DNA from: a virus
Reading direction: 5' to 3' (one strand)
IMG/VR virus record: IMGVR_UViG_3300037508_000196
Location: 1-30,375 of that record
DNA: 30,375 bases
Shown: positions 13,522 to 22,276 of the stretch, one piece after another
Layout of the letters: every line of letters starts with the position of its first letter
Position numbering within the stretch: the first letter of the stretch is position 1
Notes under the pieces: model-generated
Seen by the model: only the letters and a program-made list of their open reading frames with translations
What the model was told of the DNA's origin: nothing
Database searches by the model: none
Translations under genes and position numbers: made by a program

Positions 13522-14519
13522 TGAAGAAAATATTTATCAGAAGCCCTTACTTTATCGAAGTAGACGAAGCAGGACAATTAACAGGAAAACTTGAAATATT
13601 TATTTGGAATAAAGGTGATAGTGTACCTGCTACTCCAAATTATACTTTGACTAAAAATGTACCAAGTGCAAACCAAAACAAATTAGCTTGGAATGTAGCA
13701 AATTACGCAAGTGAATTTATCAAACCAATTTCACCTGTACTTGTTACTTCACCTACTGAAGAAAATGTAAATACTTGGTGTTTTATGCGAGTAGTTTCTT
13801 ATTCAGACGATGTAGAAATTAACGACGAAACATTTGTTTGTTTAAATGGTTATAATAATTATTCAATAGGTTATAATTATTCAACTACCGATGCAATAGT
13901 ACCTTTAGTAAATGTAAATATTAAAGCATATAAAACTGCTGTTATACCTTATATTAATGTATTTTTAGAGGCAGACACTTACGAATGGATTTCAACTTTT
14001 GGTTTTAATTTTACAGTTGCAGCAGATTCAATGTGGAAACTACCGTATGCTTATGATACTTACCAATTTGGAATTGAAGATTTTTTAAGACCTGATTTTG
14101 TATTTAATAGTGAAATACTTTGCGAGCCTAAATACACACCTGTTATTTGTACGTTTGTAAATCGTTTTGGTGGTTGGCAATTCTTAACGTTTTTTAAAGC
14201 GTCTACGGAAGCAATAGAAACAGAATTTAAAGAATTTAATATGTTACCTTCAAGTATAGATTATAATGTCTTACAAGGGCAAAGAAAGCGTTTTAATCAT
14301 CAAGGTAAACAATCAATCAAATGTAATACCGGTTGGGTTGAAGAAAACTACTTTGAGTTGATTCAAGATTTGCTTTTAAGTGAAACTGTTTTATTAGGTG
14401 GTAAACCTGCAGTAGTAAAAAGCAAGACAAGCGAAAAGAAAACAAGTTTAAACAATAAGGTTATCAATTACGAAATAGAATTTGAATACAACTTCGGACT
14501 AATTAACGATGTAATATAA
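13521..14519 (+). CDS. Structural protein of unknown role, probably tail
   Basis: A 332-residue beta-rich protein (KLEIFIWNKGDSVPATPNYTLTK; NVNTWCFMRVVSYSDDVEI; INVFLEADTYEWISTFGFNF). No catalytic motif or repeat is seen. The length and composition are typical of tail or baseplate components, and it lies between neck and large tail proteins. It could be a distal tail or baseplate hub subunit. Begins on the last base of the preceding gene and ends two bases before the next. Confidence 0.55.
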   Translation: MKKIFIRSPYFIEVDEAGQLTGKLEIFIWNKGDSVPATPNYTLTKNVPSANQNKLAWNVANYASEFIKPISPVLVTSPTEENVNTWCFMRVVSYSDDVEINDETFVCLNGYNNYSIGYNYSTTDAIVPLVNVNIKAYKTAVIPYINVFLEADTYEWISTFGFNFTVAADSMWKLPYAYDTYQFGIEDFLRPDFVFNSEILCEPKYTPVICTFVNRFGGWQFLTFFKASTEAIETEFKEFNMLPSSIDYNVLQGQRKRFNHQGKQSIKCNTGWVEENYFELIQDLLLSETVLLGGKPAVVKSKTSEKKTSLNNKVINYEIEFEYNFGLINDVI

Positions 14520-14520
14520 A

Positions 14521-16872
14521 ATGGAAGTAGCTTTATTTATTAAAACTCCTAAATATCAGAACACAAATGAACTAACATATAATAACTTTTACAAAAGAGT
14601 TAAAACTGATGGTGGTACATTTGAAGCAGGTAGTTGTTTAAGAAGTACAATAGAATCTTTAGGCAGTAGCTTTGACACTTTAGCTACATATAGTCGTATT
14701 GAATTATTTGAAGATGAAAAAATATCTGTTACTTCGTCGATTCAAAACATAAACGATATTTCAAAAATATTTACTGACTACTCGCAAAGTTTTACAATTC
14801 CTGCAAGTGCAAACAATAACGAAATATTTAAACATTGGTACGAGAATAGTTTAGACGATGCTTTTGACCAACGTTTAAGATACGATGGTTACATTGAAGT
14901 AGATACACAAACTTTTCGTATTGGTAGATGGCAATTAGAATCAGCAACTATAAAGAACAATCGTGTAGAAGATTATAAAATAACTTTCTATGGTGACTTG
15001 AAATCTTTAATGGATAAATTCGGTGAAGATAAACTAAATGATGTACGGGAAATAAACGATTCTACTTTTGAATATAACGGAACTAATGTTAGAAATTTAG
15101 TTCAATCTACTACTGCTCAAAATGTAATGTTTCCTTTAATTACTTCAGATAGAGTTTGGCAATATAACGGTGGCGGTGCAAATGATATTTCAACAAGTGG
15201 GGGTGCTATAAAATATGAAGAACTTTTCCCTGCTTTAAAAGTAACAAAAATATTTGAAGCTATTGCTACTAAATATAATTTAAACTTTAGCGGTACATTT
15301 TTAAATCAGCAAAAATTTACAAAGGCTTATTTGTGGTTGAAAGGAAATGATTCAAGAAGGTTTGTATCTACATCACAAAGAAAGCAACTTCTTTTTACAG
15401 ATAACACTACTTCTTTACCAAGAATATTTAACATTCAGGATAATGTTTATAATTTATTAAATAGTAACAATACACATTTAGGTTCTAATGTTTATTCAAG
15501 TGAACCTAAATTTACTGTAATAATAAACTTTCCTGCTTCAGTAAACCATAGAATATTTATTTATAAAAATGATTCTTTGTTTACTACTTTAGAATTTACA
15601 TCAGCATCTACAACAGTTTCTATACCTAATACATATAGAAATGGTAGTTATAAGATTTTTGTAGAATCTTTTACACCAACAACGTACACGTATAGTTATT
15701 CGTTTACGTACAGAAGATTTAATCTTTCTGCCGGTACATTAACCTTTCCTGTTGTTTCATTAGGTTCAAGTAGTGGTTCTTTAAATTCAAATATTAATTT
15801 ATTGAATTATTTGCCTGATATGAAAGTGTCAGACTTTTTTAGCGGTATATTAAAAATGTTTAATCTTACTGCATATAGTACCGACGGAGTTAACTTCACA
15901 TTAGAGCAGTTAGAAAATTGGTATTATCTTGGCGAAATAAAAGATTTAAGCCAATATTGCACAACTGATTTAAACTTTGAAAGAATTAAACCATATAGAA
16001 AGATAAATTTTGAATACGAAAAAAGTGAGAATCTTTTAAGTAGAGAATTCTTTGCAAACAATAACAGAGAGTATGGTAATTTAAGTTCTACTTTCAATAC
16101 CGATGGCGCTGATTATTCAATTAAGTTACCTTTTGAGAATTTATTGTTTAGCAAATTTACAGGAACTGATTTGCAAGTTGGTTATGCTTTAAAATCCGAT
16201 TTAACTCCTTACGCACCAAAACCAATTATTTTATATTTAGTAGAAAACAAAGCAGGAACCTTATATTTTAATGATGGTGTTAGTACAGTAAACATAAATC
16301 AGTTTATGAACTTTGGTCAAGACTGTATAGATACTGTTGACTTAACAAATAACACTTTGAATTGGGGTGTTGAAATTAGTTCTTACTTTTTAGAACCTAT
16401 TAACAATTCATTATTTAATAACTACTATTTAGCTTACTTGAATAACTTGTATAGTTTAAAATCAAGAATGGTAAAAGTTAAAATGCGTTTGCCTTATTTA
16501 GAATTATTAAATTTAAAATTAAATGACAGAGTTGTTATTCGAGATAAAAGATATATTATAAATTCTTTTACAACGGACTTAACAACCTTTGAAAGTGATT
16601 TTGAATTAATACAAGATTTTAGAAGTATAAACTTTGACAATGGTACTTCAAGAGGAGTAAGCAATCAAGCAGTTATATTTGATGTATTTTTAACTTCAAA
16701 AGAATTATTGACTTGGACTATTATAGACGATGTTAGTAGTATGTTAAACGGAATTTCTTTTAATGAGCTTACTGTTAAAATTGATGTTAAACAAAACACA
16801 AGTGGTGTGCAAAGAACTGCAGCGATATTAAGCAATAAAAATGATTTAATTACAATAACACAAGATGCTTAA
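14521..16872 (+). CDS. Large tail protein, probable baseplate or tail-tip component
   Basis: A 783-residue protein and the largest in the window. The N-terminus carries NFYKRVKTDGGTFEAGSCL (about 22-40), a motif also found in the small protein at 26120. Next comes IELFEDEKISVTSSIQNI and a DYSQSFTIPASANNNEIFKHWY block (about 84-105) typical of large tail proteins of Bacteroidota phages. The remainder is beta-rich with Ser/Thr/Asn and no obvious hydrolase motif. Position before the tape measure is unusual, since tail-tip genes normally follow it. A minor tail or baseplate hub role is likely. Confidence 0.6.
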   Translation: MEVALFIKTPKYQNTNELTYNNFYKRVKTDGGTFEAGSCLRSTIESLGSSFDTLATYSRIELFEDEKISVTSSIQNINDISKIFTDYSQSFTIPASANNNEIFKHWYENSLDDAFDQRLRYDGYIEVDTQTFRIGRWQLESATIKNNRVEDYKITFYGDLKSLMDKFGEDKLNDVREINDSTFEYNGTNVRNLVQSTTAQNVMFPLITSDRVWQYNGGGANDISTSGGAIKYEELFPALKVTKIFEAIATKYNLNFSGTFLNQQKFTKAYLWLKGNDSRRFVSTSQRKQLLFTDNTTSLPRIFNIQDNVYNLLNSNNTHLGSNVYSSEPKFTVIINFPASVNHRIFIYKNDSLFTTLEFTSASTTVSIPNTYRNGSYKIFVESFTPTTYTYSYSFTYRRFNLSAGTLTFPVVSLGSSSGSLNSNINLLNYLPDMKVSDFFSGILKMFNLTAYSTDGVNFTLEQLENWYYLGEIKDLSQYCTTDLNFERIKPYRKINFEYEKSENLLSREFFANNNREYGNLSSTFNTDGADYSIKLPFENLLFSKFTGTDLQVGYALKSDLTPYAPKPIILYLVENKAGTLYFNDGVSTVNINQFMNFGQDCIDTVDLTNNTLNWGVEISSYFLEPINNSLFNNYYLAYLNNLYSLKSRMVKVKMRLPYLELLNLKLNDRVVIRDKRYIINSFTTDLTTFESDFELIQDFRSINFDNGTSRGVSNQAVIFDVFLTSKELLTWTIIDDVSSMLNGISFNELTVKIDVKQNTSGVQRTAAILSNKNDLITITQDA

Positions 16873-17008
16873 ATTAATATTAGAAATGCTACCATTGTTA
16901 AAAGGACAAGATAGCGAAGCGATTGCAATAGCAAAAGGAAAATACAAGATGCCCGAAAACTTTAAAGAATTAAAACAAACAATAAAATGGCAATTAAGAA
17001 AACAATAG
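16865..17008 (+). CDS. Miniprotein bridging tail and tape measure genes
   Basis: A 47-residue frame starting eight bases before the end of the large tail gene and ending 22 bases inside the tape measure gene. The product is basic and helical (MLKLILEMLPLLKGQDSEA; ELKQTIKWQLRKQ). Overlaps on both sides fill an otherwise 114-base gap, which argues for a real gene coupling translation into the tape measure. Function unknown. Confidence 0.5.
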   Translation: MLKLILEMLPLLKGQDSEAIAIAKGKYKMPENFKELKQTIKWQLRKQ

Positions 17009-18897
17009 AAATTGATGTAAGTACAATTCAAGCCGTTGGTGGTTTAGACAACCTTTCAAAGGCACTTGAAAAAGTAGACGCATCGGCAAAAGGTGTTGAC
17101 GCTACATTTGAAGAAGTTTATGGTGATTTAAAACCTTTGACTGCAAGAATGGGTGAAGCTGAAGATAGACTTTATGAGTTAGCTTTAGCGGGACAAAGTG
17201 CAAGTCAAGAATATAAAGATTTATTAGTTTCGGTAGGTCAATATAGACAAGTTCAAATGAAAACGGATTTGGTTGTTGACGCTGCAGCAACTACGTTTGA
17301 CACAAAACTTGGTGGCGCTTTACAAGGTGCTACTTCTGCTTTTGCAGGTATTCAAGGGGCTATGGCTTTAACAGGTGGGCAAAGCGAAGAACTTGAAGCT
17401 GCTATATTAAAAGTTCAAGGTGCTATGGCACTTGCTGAAGGTGTTCGTGGTATTCGTGAGGGTTCGGTTGCTTTTCAAGCATTAGGTACTTCTGCTAAAA
17501 CTGCTTTAGCGGGAATAAGAACAGGAATTGCTGCAACAGGTATTGGTTTATTAGTAATTGCTTTAGGTGCTATTGTTGCATATTGGGACGATATTAAAGA
17601 AGCGGTTAATGGTGTAAGTAGTGAACAAGAAACTTTAAACCAACAATCTCAAACTAATTTAAATATTGAACAAGAAAAATTAGATGTTATCGGTGGGCAA
17701 GATAATATTTTAAAACTTCAAGGCAAATCTGAAAAAGAAATATTAAAAATAAAACTTGCACAAACAGACCAAGTAATAAAAGCATCTGAAATTCAAATTG
17801 AACAATCAATAGCTACTGCAAAAGCACAAACGGAAGCAGCTAAAAGAAATCAAGAAATTTTAGCAGGTGTTTTAAAATTTTTGAGTTTGCCTTTAACAAT
17901 GATTTTAAAAACTGTTGATGCCGTAGGTGCTGCATTAGGTAAAGATTTTGGTTTAGAAGATAAAGTATTTAAAGGTTTAGCTTCATTTGTTTTTGACCCA
18001 AAAGAAACACAAGCAGAAGGTGATAAAGTAGTTGCAGAACAAAGAAAAGCATTAGAGAAATTAAAAAACGATAGAGCAGGTTTACAACTTTCAATTAATA
18101 ACATTGATAAACAAGCAAGTAAAGAAGCTGCTGATAGACGCAAAGAAACTGCAGACAAAAATAAAGAAGCAAAAGATAAAGCATTACAAGACGAAATAGA
18201 TGCTTTAAACGAACAATCTAAAATTCTTGCACAAGGTCGTGAAATAGCTAAAGCAAATGATGAAAAAAGAATAGAAGATTTAAAAGCGTTTGGCGAAAAG
18301 AAAGGTCAAGAAATACAAAATCAATTATTAGCTGCTGAAGCTGCAAAGCAAAAAGAAATAGAAATTGCACAAGCAGAAGCAGATGCAAAAGCTGCTATTC
18401 AAACTGCAGTATTAGATAATGTAGCGGGTGGCTTAGGTTTATTAAAACAATTAGGAGAAAAGAATAAAGGAATACAAAAAGCTGCAATTATAGCTGAAAA
18501 CGCAGTAGGTATTGCAAGAATTATTTTAAATACACAAGCAGCAAATGCTAAATCGGTAGCTGCATCTCCTTTAACAGGTGGTCAACCTTGGGTTACTATA
18601 AACACTATTAGTGGTGTATTAGGTGTTGCAAATTCGTTATTAGCTACTAAAAAAGCGTTAAGTGCTTTAGGTGGTGGTTCTGCAGGTTCTGCTCCGTCAA
18701 CAGGTAATGGCGGCGGCGGCGGCGCAGGTGGTGCGGCAGCAGGTCCAAATTTTAATGTTGTAGGCAATAGCGGAGTTAATCAAATTGCACAAACGTTAGG
18801 CGCTCAACAACCCGTACAAGCGTATGTAGTTGCTAATAACGTAACAACACAACAAGCGTTAGATAGAAACATCGTAAGAAACGCAAGTATTGGATAA
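16987..18897 (+). CDS. Tail tape measure protein
   Basis: A 636-residue, alanine/glutamine-rich, mostly helical protein, as expected for the protein that sets tail length and helps DNA cross the cell envelope. A hydrophobic segment (GLLVIALGAIVAYW, about 187-200) could insert in membrane, and coiled-coil stretches (KEAADRRKETADKNKEAKDK) follow. Near the C-terminus a Gly/Ala-rich run (GGGGGAGGAAAGP) is encoded by a GGC-rich patch at about 18709-18740 that stands out in this AT-rich genome. At about 0.15 nm per residue it predicts a tail near 95 nm. Confidence 0.8.
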   Translation: MAIKKTIEIDVSTIQAVGGLDNLSKALEKVDASAKGVDATFEEVYGDLKPLTARMGEAEDRLYELALAGQSASQEYKDLLVSVGQYRQVQMKTDLVVDAAATTFDTKLGGALQGATSAFAGIQGAMALTGGQSEELEAAILKVQGAMALAEGVRGIREGSVAFQALGTSAKTALAGIRTGIAATGIGLLVIALGAIVAYWDDIKEAVNGVSSEQETLNQQSQTNLNIEQEKLDVIGGQDNILKLQGKSEKEILKIKLAQTDQVIKASEIQIEQSIATAKAQTEAAKRNQEILAGVLKFLSLPLTMILKTVDAVGAALGKDFGLEDKVFKGLASFVFDPKETQAEGDKVVAEQRKALEKLKNDRAGLQLSINNIDKQASKEAADRRKETADKNKEAKDKALQDEIDALNEQSKILAQGREIAKANDEKRIEDLKAFGEKKGQEIQNQLLAAEAAKQKEIEIAQAEADAKAAIQTAVLDNVAGGLGLLKQLGEKNKGIQKAAIIAENAVGIARIILNTQAANAKSVAASPLTGGQPWVTINTISGVLGVANSLLATKKALSALGGGSAGSAPSTGNGGGGGAGGAAAGPNFNVVGNSGVNQIAQTLGAQQPVQAYVVANNVTTQQALDRNIVRNASIG

Positions 18898-18917
18898 AAA
18901 AACAATTTAATTAAAAC

Positions 18918-18935
18918 TTAATTTTTAAAATAAAA
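18918..18935 (+). promoter_or_regulatory. Late-leader element copy 2
   Basis: An exact repeat of the 18-base element at 11838-11855, here four bases before the ATG of the prohead protease gene and in the 41-base gap after the tape measure. Being identical in two unrelated leaders makes chance AT-richness less likely. Confidence 0.5.
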
Positions 18936-18938
18936 CAA

Positions 18939-19838
18939 ATGAATCTAATAGAATTAATTATAGACGACAAAGAAGAAATGCAAGGTGTAGAAGCTATTAG
19001 CGTAGTTGAATCACCTGCTATTGAATCCGATTTTGTAGCGTTAAAGTCTGAAGAAATTAAACTTGCTGAAATAAATAAAGAGAAACGTATTTTAATGGGT
19101 GCGGTTTTAATTCCTGAAAAGCCAATTTACCGACGTAATGGCGAAGATGAATACTATATATATTTTTCAAAAGATACTGTCGTAAAAGCGTCTCAGTTGT
19201 TTTTAAAGAATGGTAATCAAGGCAACTCAACATTAGAGCATTCAAAAGTTATTGAAGGTTTAACGGTTGTAGAATCTTGGATAGTTGAAGATTTAACTAA
19301 AGATAAAAGTGCGTTATATAATTTAAACGTTCCACTTGGTACTTGGATGGCAAGTGTAAAAGTTGACAATGACGAAATTTGGAACGACTACGTTAAAACA
19401 GGCAAGGTAAAAGGTTTTAGTTTGGAAGGGCATTTTGCCGACCAATTAGAAAAGAAAAAAGAATTAAGCAAAGTACTTACTGAAGAAGAAGAACTAATTG
19501 AAAAGATAAAAGAAATAATTTTAAAAACTGAATTAGAATCTTATACTGATTATCCTGATGCAGTTAGTAACAATGCAAAAAGAGGAATTGAATTAAACGA
19601 AAAAAACGGAAATAAATGCGCTACGCAAGTTGGCAAAGTTAGAGCGCAACAATTAGCAAACAAAGAGCCAATTAGCGAAGAAACTATTAAACGTATGTAT
19701 TCTTATTTAAGTAGAGCAAAAGAATATTATAATGAAAATGATACTGAAGCTTGTGGTACAATAAGCTATTTGTTATGGGGTGGTGATTCTGCTTTAAGTT
19801 GGTCTGAAAGAAAATTAGAACAAATTACAAAAGCATAA
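18939..19838 (+). CDS. XkdF-like prohead protease with C-terminal extension
   Basis: A 299-residue protein whose first half matches the XkdF/peptidase S78-type prohead protease domain: MGAVLIPEKPIYRR (about 53-66), YYIYFSKDTV, NGNQGNSTLEH with candidate catalytic H101, LTVVESWIVED with candidate S113, and KVKGFSLEG (157-164). It cleaves scaffold and capsid proteins during head maturation. An acidic linker leads to a separate domain (about 201-299) with TDYPDAVSNNAKRGIEL, KVRAQQLANKEPIS and WGGDSALSW. This extra domain is found in other phage proteins and has no known role. It overlaps the next start by one base. Confidence 0.8.
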   Translation: MNLIELIIDDKEEMQGVEAISVVESPAIESDFVALKSEEIKLAEINKEKRILMGAVLIPEKPIYRRNGEDEYYIYFSKDTVVKASQLFLKNGNQGNSTLEHSKVIEGLTVVESWIVEDLTKDKSALYNLNVPLGTWMASVKVDNDEIWNDYVKTGKVKGFSLEGHFADQLEKKKELSKVLTEEEELIEKIKEIILKTELESYTDYPDAVSNNAKRGIELNEKNGNKCATQVGKVRAQQLANKEPISEETIKRMYSYLSRAKEYYNENDTEACGTISYLLWGGDSALSWSERKLEQITKA

Positions 19839-20458
19839 TGAAAAATACTGCATTTAGAGTTCACGTTCAAACTGCTAATCAATCTGAAGTTGACGATGTA
19901 AATATCGAACAAGGTGCTATGCTTGTAACCGATGAAGCATTATTTATGGGTTTCAACAATGAACAAGTTAGAGTATATCCACCACAATCTGATAAGATGG
20001 GTTTAGGTTGGGCAAGATATGATGATACACAATATACAAATGCTTCACCTTTTACTTTTACTACAACTGCTTTTACAGTTCCAAACAATAAAGGTTTTGT
20101 AATTGACACAAATATAAATTCTGCAATAGATTATTATTCAGGCAATAAATTAAGAGCAGAGTTTAATAACGATGTATATATAGTTACAATAGCATTTAAA
20201 TCACAAATAAGCAACGCAAACGGACACATTGATATTTATTTTGAAGGTGGCAATGGAACTCCTTACGAAAGACTACGTGATGTTGTAACATTTCCAAAAG
20301 GAAACAACGTTGAACACACCTACGCAAAAACTTTTCAATACTATGCTGATTCAGACGTAGTAACAAATGGTTTAAGTGTTAAAATGTTACCAAGTCATTC
20401 AGGAAATATACACGATGTAATATATTTTATTCAAAGAACACAAAACAATAAATACTAA
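19838..20458 (+). CDS. Structural protein, beta-rich
   Basis: A 206-residue protein of alternating strands (FRVHVQTANQSEVDDV; AMLVTDEALFMGFN; YIVTIAFKSQISNANGHIDIYF) with Tyr/Asn/Thr-rich surface. The pattern fits a jelly-roll like decoration or fibre-base protein, and the position between protease and scaffold suggests a head-associated role. No specific family recognised. Starts on the last base of the protease gene. Confidence 0.6.
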   Translation: MKNTAFRVHVQTANQSEVDDVNIEQGAMLVTDEALFMGFNNEQVRVYPPQSDKMGLGWARYDDTQYTNASPFTFTTTAFTVPNNKGFVIDTNINSAIDYYSGNKLRAEFNNDVYIVTIAFKSQISNANGHIDIYFEGGNGTPYERLRDVVTFPKGNNVEHTYAKTFQYYADSDVVTNGLSVKMLPSHSGNIHDVIYFIQRTQNNKY

Positions 20459-20459
20459 T

Positions 20460-20657
20460 ATGAGCAAACAAACTAAAAGCAGAACAAGCCCAAAGGGCGG
20501 AAACAGAGGTTGTCTATGTGCAGACAGTACCTACAGTAAAGAATGTTGTAATGGTGATTTACAAAATCAAGGAATTGGTGCTACACTTTCACAAGGTGGT
20601 GAATCATTGATTAACAATGTTAACGAGCCGAGAACAATAGTGCGAGTTAGTAACTAA
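20460..20657 (+). CDS. Cysteine-containing small phage protein
   Basis: A 65-residue protein with four cysteines: GCLCADSTYSKECCNGD (about 17-33), then QNQGIGATLSQGG. The CxC...CC arrangement with a following GIG segment recurs in small conserved proteins of Bacteroidota phages between protease and capsid genes, as I recall them. It may bind metal or form disulfides in the virion. No function known. Confidence 0.65.
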   Translation: MSKQTKSRTSPKGGNRGCLCADSTYSKECCNGDLQNQGIGATLSQGGESLINNVNEPRTIVRVSN

Positions 20658-20687
20658 TTGTTAAAAATGTAACAAATATTTATAATA

Positions 20688-20705
20688 TTAATTTTAAAAC
20701 AAAAA
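20688..20705 (+). promoter_or_regulatory. Late-leader element copy 3 (variant)
   Basis: TTAATTTTAAAACAAAAA differs from copies 1 and 2 by one T fewer and a C for T. It lies four bases before the scaffold-candidate ATG, in a 52-base gap. Confidence 0.4.
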
Positions 20706-20709
20706 TCAA

Positions 20710-21258
20710 ATGTCGAACGTAATTAACCAAATTAAAACCTTATTGGGAATGGAAGTAAAACTTGCTCAAATGGCTTTAGAAAATGGTACTATTATCGAAG
20801 CTGAAATGTTTGAAGCAGGTGCAAGTGTTTTCATCGTAAACGAAGAAGATAGAATTGCTTTACCTGTTGGAGAATATAAGTTAGAAGATGGTATGATTTT
20901 AATCGTAGCCGAAGAAGGTATTATTGCTGAAATCAAAGAAATGGAAGCGCCTGTTGCTGAAGAAGCACCTGCTGAAGTAGAAGTTGAAGTAGAGCAAGAA
21001 ATGGCTGAAGTTAAAGAACCTAAAAGAGTAATTGAATCAGTTACTAAAGAAATGTTCTTTGCTGAAATCGAATCTTTAAGAAAAGAAATCGAAGAATTAA
21101 AATTAGCTAAAGTTGAAGTTAAAGAAGTAGAATTATCTGCTGAGCCTTTAACACATAATCCTGAAGCTACAACTAAAAGAGAGTTACATACTTTTTCACA
21201 AAATAGAACAAAAACAACTTTTGATTCTGTATTAAACAAAATTTCAAACTTTAAATAA
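20710..21258 (+). CDS. Scaffold or capsid-decoration protein candidate
   Basis: A 182-residue acidic protein directly upstream of the capsid gene. Residues 1-80 have a small beta-rich repeat (ENGTIIEAEMFEAGASVFIV; ALPVGEYKLEDGMILIVAEEG), followed by a Glu/Val/Ala-rich linker (about 82-105), a coiled-coil helix (MFFAEIESLRKEIEELKLA) and a basic C-terminus ending VLNKISNFK. Coiled coil plus basic C-terminal tail just before the capsid is the usual scaffold arrangement; the N-terminal domain resembles head-decoration folds. It could be a protease substrate. Confidence 0.65.
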   Translation: MSNVINQIKTLLGMEVKLAQMALENGTIIEAEMFEAGASVFIVNEEDRIALPVGEYKLEDGMILIVAEEGIIAEIKEMEAPVAEEAPAEVEVEVEQEMAEVKEPKRVIESVTKEMFFAEIESLRKEIEELKLAKVEVKEVELSAEPLTHNPEATTKRELHTFSQNRTKTTFDSVLNKISNFK

Positions 21259-21265
21259 TTAAAAA

Positions 21266-22198
21266 ATGGCGACTACAACTTCTATTACAACTACTTATGC
21301 AGGTCAGTTTGCAGGGAAATATATTTCTGCTGCTTTATTGTCTGCCTCTACTATCGAAAACGGTGGTATTGAAGTAAAACCAAACATTGCTTTTAAAGAA
21401 GTAATTAAAAAATTAGCAACTAACGATTTAGTTAAAGATGCTACTTGTGATTTCGATGCAACTTCTACAGTTACTTTAACTGAAAGAATCATCACTCCTG
21501 AGGAATTCCAAATCAATTTACAACTTTGTAAAAAAGATTTCCGTTCAGATTGGGAAGCGATTGAAATGGGATATTCTGCATTCGATTCAATGCCTCCTTC
21601 TTTTCAAGATTTCTTATTAGCACACGTTGCTGCTAAAGCTGCTCAAAACAATGAAGTATCAATTTGGAGAGGTGCTACTGCTACTGCAGGTCAATTTGAC
21701 GGATTCGTTACTTTAGCTACTGCTGATTCAACTGTTATCGATGTAGTTGGTACTACTGTAACGGCTGCTAACGTTATTGCTGAATTAGGAAAAGTAGTTG
21801 ACGCTATTCCTGCTGCTTTATACGGAAAAGAAGATTTATATATCTATGTATCTCAAAACGTTGCTCGTGCTTACGTTCGTGCTTTAGGTGGTTTTGCTGC
21901 TTCAGGTTTAGGTGCTAATGGTACTAACGCAATGGGTACACAATGGTTTAACAACGGAAGTTTAACTTTTGACGGAGTTAAAATATTTGTTGCAAACGGA
22001 TTGGCTAACAACTATATGATGGCTGCTGAAAAATCTAACTTATATTTCGGAACAGGTTTATTATCTGACCATAACGAAGTGAAAGTGATTGATATGGCTG
22101 ACATCGATGGTTCACAAAATGTAAGAATCGTAATGAGATTTACTGCAGGTGTTCAATACGGAATTGGTTCTGACATCGTTCTTTACACTCCTGCTTAA
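21266..22198 (+). CDS. Major capsid protein
   Basis: A 310-residue protein seven bases after the scaffold candidate, with HK97-like character: an N-terminal arm (TTYAGQFAGKYISAALLSA), a central region with PEEFQINLQLCKKDFRSDWEA, and a beta-rich C-terminus (VQYGIGSDIVLYTPA). Codon use is richer in GCT, ACT and GGT codons than most of the window, as expected for a highly expressed gene. The protein is shorter than HK97 gp5 but in range for small siphoviruses. The terminator at 22219 follows directly. Confidence comes from position and composition. Confidence 0.75.
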   Translation: MATTTSITTTYAGQFAGKYISAALLSASTIENGGIEVKPNIAFKEVIKKLATNDLVKDATCDFDATSTVTLTERIITPEEFQINLQLCKKDFRSDWEAIEMGYSAFDSMPPSFQDFLLAHVAAKAAQNNEVSIWRGATATAGQFDGFVTLATADSTVIDVVGTTVTAANVIAELGKVVDAIPAALYGKEDLYIYVSQNVARAYVRALGGFAASGLGANGTNAMGTQWFNNGSLTFDGVKIFVANGLANNYMMAAEKSNLYFGTGLLSDHNEVKVIDMADIDGSQNVRIVMRFTAGVQYGIGSDIVLYTPA

Positions 22199-22218
22199 TT
22201 TTAAGCAAACTAAACTTC

Positions 22219-22252
22219 AAAGGGTGGTGAAATAAACGCCATCCTTTTTTTT
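22219..22252 (+). terminator. Intrinsic terminator after capsid gene
   Basis: AAAGGGTGGTG (22219-22229) pairs with CGCCATCCTTT (22237-22247) over 11 base pairs including two G-T pairs, with a seven-base AT loop and T to 22252. Confidence 0.88.
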
Positions 22253-22276
22253 AATTAACTAATAAAATATATACAT

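Noticed and set aside
18700-18745. GGC run as a terminator or regulatory hairpin
   Set aside because: It is in frame within the tape measure gene, encodes Gly/Ala and is not followed by a T run.
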